Positions 14,760 to 16,170 of a stretch of 16,170 nucleotides of DNA are shown here, piece after piece; within the stretch, counting starts at the first letter, position 1; each line of letters opens with the position of its first letter. The stretch covers positions 1 through 16,170 of the forward strand of contig JAHWJV010000026.1 of assembly GCA_019348265.1 (NCBI GenBank). The letters run 5' to 3'. The notes below the pieces were generated by a model that did no database searches, was not told the origin of the DNA, and worked only from the letters and a program-made list of their open reading frames with translations. Source of the DNA: Gemmatimonadota bacterium. GTDB taxonomy: Bacteria; Gemmatimonadota; Gemmatimonadetes; Longimicrobiales; Longimicrobiaceae. A program made the translations under genes and the position numbers.

Positions 14760-15704
14760 ATGTCGACAGCTATCAAGGCCCTGGAGCAAAAACTCGGCGC
14801 TGGCAGGATCGAGCAGGACGTACCTCTCGCGCAGTACACCACCTTCCGCATCGGCGGCCCGGCGGACCTGTTCTTCCGCGCGAGATCGCCGGATGAGCTC
14901 GCCGTGGCCCTGCTGGCCGCGAAGGAGCTGGAGATTCCCTTCTTCCTGCTCGGCCTCGGCGCGAACATCCTTGTCGGCGACCGTGGGTTCCGGGGGCTCG
15001 TCATCCGCAATGAGGCCGAGGGGATCGAGTTCCTGGACGGAAACCGCGTGCGCGCCGGAAGCGGCGCGGTGGTTTACCACGACCTCATCGAGGCGACCGT
15101 CTCCCATGGGCTGGGCGGGCTGCACCACTTCGTGGGGATCCCCAGCACCGTCGGCGGGGCGATCTGGCAGAACCTGCACTTCCTGTCGCCACCGCCCGAG
15201 CGGGAGCGCACCGTCTACGTGGAGGAGGTGGTCGAGGCGGCGGACATTCTCACCCAGGAGGGAGAGCGGCGCACAGTGGACCTGGACTACTTCCAGTTCG
15301 GGTACGACTACAGCATCCTGCACGACCGCAAGGACGTGGTGCTCAGCGTCACCTTCGCGCTGCAGCCGGCTGCGCCCGAGGAGCTGCGCGTAACCATGCG
15401 CGAAAACCTGCAGTGGCGCGACGATCGCCACCCGGATCTCTGGCTCTACCCCAGCGCCGGCTCGATCTTCCAGAAGCTCGAAGGCGTCGGCGCCGGACGA
15501 CTCATCGACCAGTGCGGCCTCAAGGGCTACGTCCACCCGAGCGGCCGCGCCCAGATCTTCCACCGCCACGCCAACATCCTCGTCAACCTGGGCGGCGCCC
15601 GCTCCTCCGACATCCGCGAGCTCATCGACCTCGCGCAGACGACCGTGAAAAAAGAGCTCGGTTATGAGCTGAAGACGGAGATCGGGTTCATTGGCGAGTT
15701 TTGA
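14760..15704 (+). CDS. murB: MurB-like UDP-N-acetylenolpyruvoylglucosamine reductase, divergent
   Basis: 314 aa, cytoplasmic FAD enzyme by family. MurB uses NADPH to reduce UDP-GlcNAc-enolpyruvate to UDP-MurNAc in peptidoglycan synthesis. The FAD domain shows TTFRIGGPAD (27-36), LGLGANILVGD (64-74) and GIPSTVGGAI (126-135). The C-terminal region shows SAGSIF (232-237, with the family proton-donor Ser likely Ser235), AGRLIDQCGLKG (245-256), HANILVN (270-276) and TEIGFIG (306-312, with the catalytic Glu likely Glu307). Several usual motifs are altered: NAGAYG is replaced by QNLHFLSPPPE, FKNP by FQKL, and the YR-x-S catalytic-Arg motif by FGYDYS. A divergent MurB clade is likely, and a related flavin oxidoreductase is possible. 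ATG 14760 is chosen over a frame open from 14685 through the repeat arm. No Shine-Dalgarno is visible. Confidence 0.85.
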   Translation: MSTAIKALEQKLGAGRIEQDVPLAQYTTFRIGGPADLFFRARSPDELAVALLAAKELEIPFFLLGLGANILVGDRGFRGLVIRNEAEGIEFLDGNRVRAGSGAVVYHDLIEATVSHGLGGLHHFVGIPSTVGGAIWQNLHFLSPPPERERTVYVEEVVEAADILTQEGERRTVDLDYFQFGYDYSILHDRKDVVLSVTFALQPAAPEELRVTMRENLQWRDDRHPDLWLYPSAGSIFQKLEGVGAGRLIDQCGLKGYVHPSGRAQIFHRHANILVNLGGARSSDIRELIDLAQTTVKKELGYELKTEIGFIGEF

Positions 15705-15710
15705 GAAAAG

Positions 15711-15782
15711 TCTTCAGTCATCACTCTTCAGTCTGAAGTCGACCTACGACTGAAGACTGAAGACTGAAGACTGATGACTATA
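15711..15782. repeat. inverted pair of tandem heptamer arrays, unit TCTTCAG / CTGAAGA
   Basis: Left arm: TCTTCAG, TCATCAC, TCTTCAG, TCTGAAG (15711-15738). Right arm: GA then CTGAAGA x3, CTGATGA (15748-15777), then CTATA. The variant unit TCATCA[CG] appears in both arms in mirrored order. The arms meet at TCG-accta-CGA, so a compact hairpin with a 5- to 6-nt loop can form. It begins 7 bp after the MurB-like stop and lies between convergent genes. The 11-mer GACTGATGACT (15769-15779) also occurs in the repeat at 12524-12534. Confidence 0.88.
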
Positions 15783-15785
15783 AGC

Positions 15786-15818
15786 AGAAGAGCCGCCCCA
15801 CGCTGGGACGGCTCTTCT
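15786..15818 (-). terminator. intrinsic-terminator-like hairpin for the cold-shock gene
   Basis: A 15-bp stem AGAAGAGCCG[CT]CCCA closes on a 3-nt loop. On the minus strand the one imperfect pair becomes a U-G wobble, and the stem is followed by a moderately U-rich CUGCUUAU-type tail. On the plus strand that pair is a C-A mismatch. It therefore reads mainly as the cold-shock gene terminator, 45 bp after its stop. Confidence 0.8.
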
Positions 15819-15863
15819 CTGTCCTGCTCACGCGGCACCACCGGGGGTGACCGCTTGCGCGGT

Positions 15864-16076
15864 TTACGCCGCGACGCGCGCCACGTTCTCCGCGGCCGGG
15901 CCCTTCTCGCCCTGAACCAGGTCGAATTCGTCCGTCTCACCCTCGGTGAGCGTCTGGAATCCCTGGCCCTGGATGGCCGAGTAGTGCACGAAGCAATCGC
16001 GCTCTCCGTTGGCCGGCGTGATGAACCCAAAGCCCTTCGCGTCGTTAAACCACTTCACCGTTCCGGTGGTCCGCAT
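15864..16076 (-). CDS. cold-shock domain protein (CspA family)
   Basis: 70 aa, the usual length for a bacterial cold-shock protein: a single OB-fold that binds single-stranded RNA/DNA and melts RNA structure. Both nucleic-acid motifs are present: KGFGFI (14-19, RNP1) and FVHYSAI (29-35, RNP2), after the family N-terminus TGTVKWFNDAKGFGFI. Residue 28 is Cys where Val is common. The start is secured by AGGAG seven bases before the ATG. The gene is monocistronic, ends in the hairpin at 15786-15818 and converges with the MurB-like gene. Which csp paralogue it is, and whether it is cold-induced, cannot be told from this sequence. Confidence 0.97.
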   Translation of the reverse strand: MRTTGTVKWFNDAKGFGFITPANGERDCFVHYSAIQGQGFQTLTEGETDEFDLVQGEKGPAAENVARVAA

Positions 16077-16083
16077 CGAGGTA

Positions 16084-16088
16084 CTCCT
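16084..16088 (-). promoter_or_regulatory. Shine-Dalgarno AGGAG of the cold-shock gene
   Basis: AGGAG on the minus strand with a 7-base spacer to the ATG at 16076. It is one of the few strong ribosome sites in the window and supports high expression. The 94 bp between the ATG and the right edge (16077-16170) should hold part of the leader, but no clear promoter can be assigned. Confidence 0.7.
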
Positions 16089-16170
16089 GTGCTGTGATTG
16101 AGCCGGGATCCTTCAATGCAAGGACCTCGCGGCGATGAACTCGTGGGCTCCCATACGCCCCCCACGGTAG

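Noticed and set aside
14622..15569. 315-codon minus-strand frame opposite the MurB-like gene
   Set aside because: It is antisense to recognisable FAD-domain motifs, and its end is encoded by the octamer repeat.

Overview
The window comes from a GC-rich, Gram-negative-type bacterium. Five consecutive minus-strand genes encode exported lipoprotein-like proteins that combine bacterial Ig-like (Big_2) domains with RCC1 repeats carrying a C-x9-C-W-G signature. Expanded families of such proteins are typical of Gemmatimonadota (Longimicrobium/Gemmatimonas-like) and some Myxococcota; Gemmatimonadota is my best guess, inferred from protein style only. No rRNA, tRNA, CRISPR array, transposase or phage gene was found, and no gene-free stretch exceeds 300 bases.

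Region 1 (about 1-10321, minus strand) is an Ig/RCC1 lipoprotein locus. In transcription order: a protein with 1 Ig domain and 7 RCC1 blades (10321-8840), 3 Ig + 7 blades (8843-6894), a secreted PL10-type pectate lyase (6763-5654), then 1 Ig + 7 blades (5513-4053), 3 Ig + 7 blades (4044-2107) and 4 Ig + at least 6 blades (2110 to beyond the window edge). The 1-Ig/3-Ig pair is thus present twice, flanking the pectate lyase, and the neighbouring lipoprotein genes are coupled by ATGA overlaps or an 8-bp gap. All five lipoprotein cysteines are followed by Asp or Glu, and nearly every blade has its own cysteine pair. I infer a set of stalked, disulfide-stapled beta-propellers anchored in the envelope; their ligand cannot be read from the sequence.

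Region 2 (10322-16170) looks like ordinary chromosome: a small hypothetical protein (+), an MFS exporter (-), a VWA-domain protein (+), an NfuA-like Fe-S carrier (-), a divergent MurB-like flavoenzyme (+) and a cold-shock protein (-). The genes alternate in strand, giving alternating convergent and divergent intergenic gaps.

The most unusual signal lies in those gaps. Four of the five (10870-10976, 12445-12561, 14627-14757, 15711-15782) hold short tandem repeats of 7-8 bp in two arms arranged as an inverted pair. The unit differs at each locus (AGTTCAA, GCTATCA, GCGAAAGT, TCTTCAG) but matches between the two arms of a locus, often down to the order of variant units. In the two divergent gaps the right arm ends 2-3 nt before the ATG of the plus-strand gene. 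The fifth gap (13861-14012) holds ordinary GC-rich hairpins. The cold-shock gene has a clear intrinsic-terminator-like hairpin at 15786-15818.
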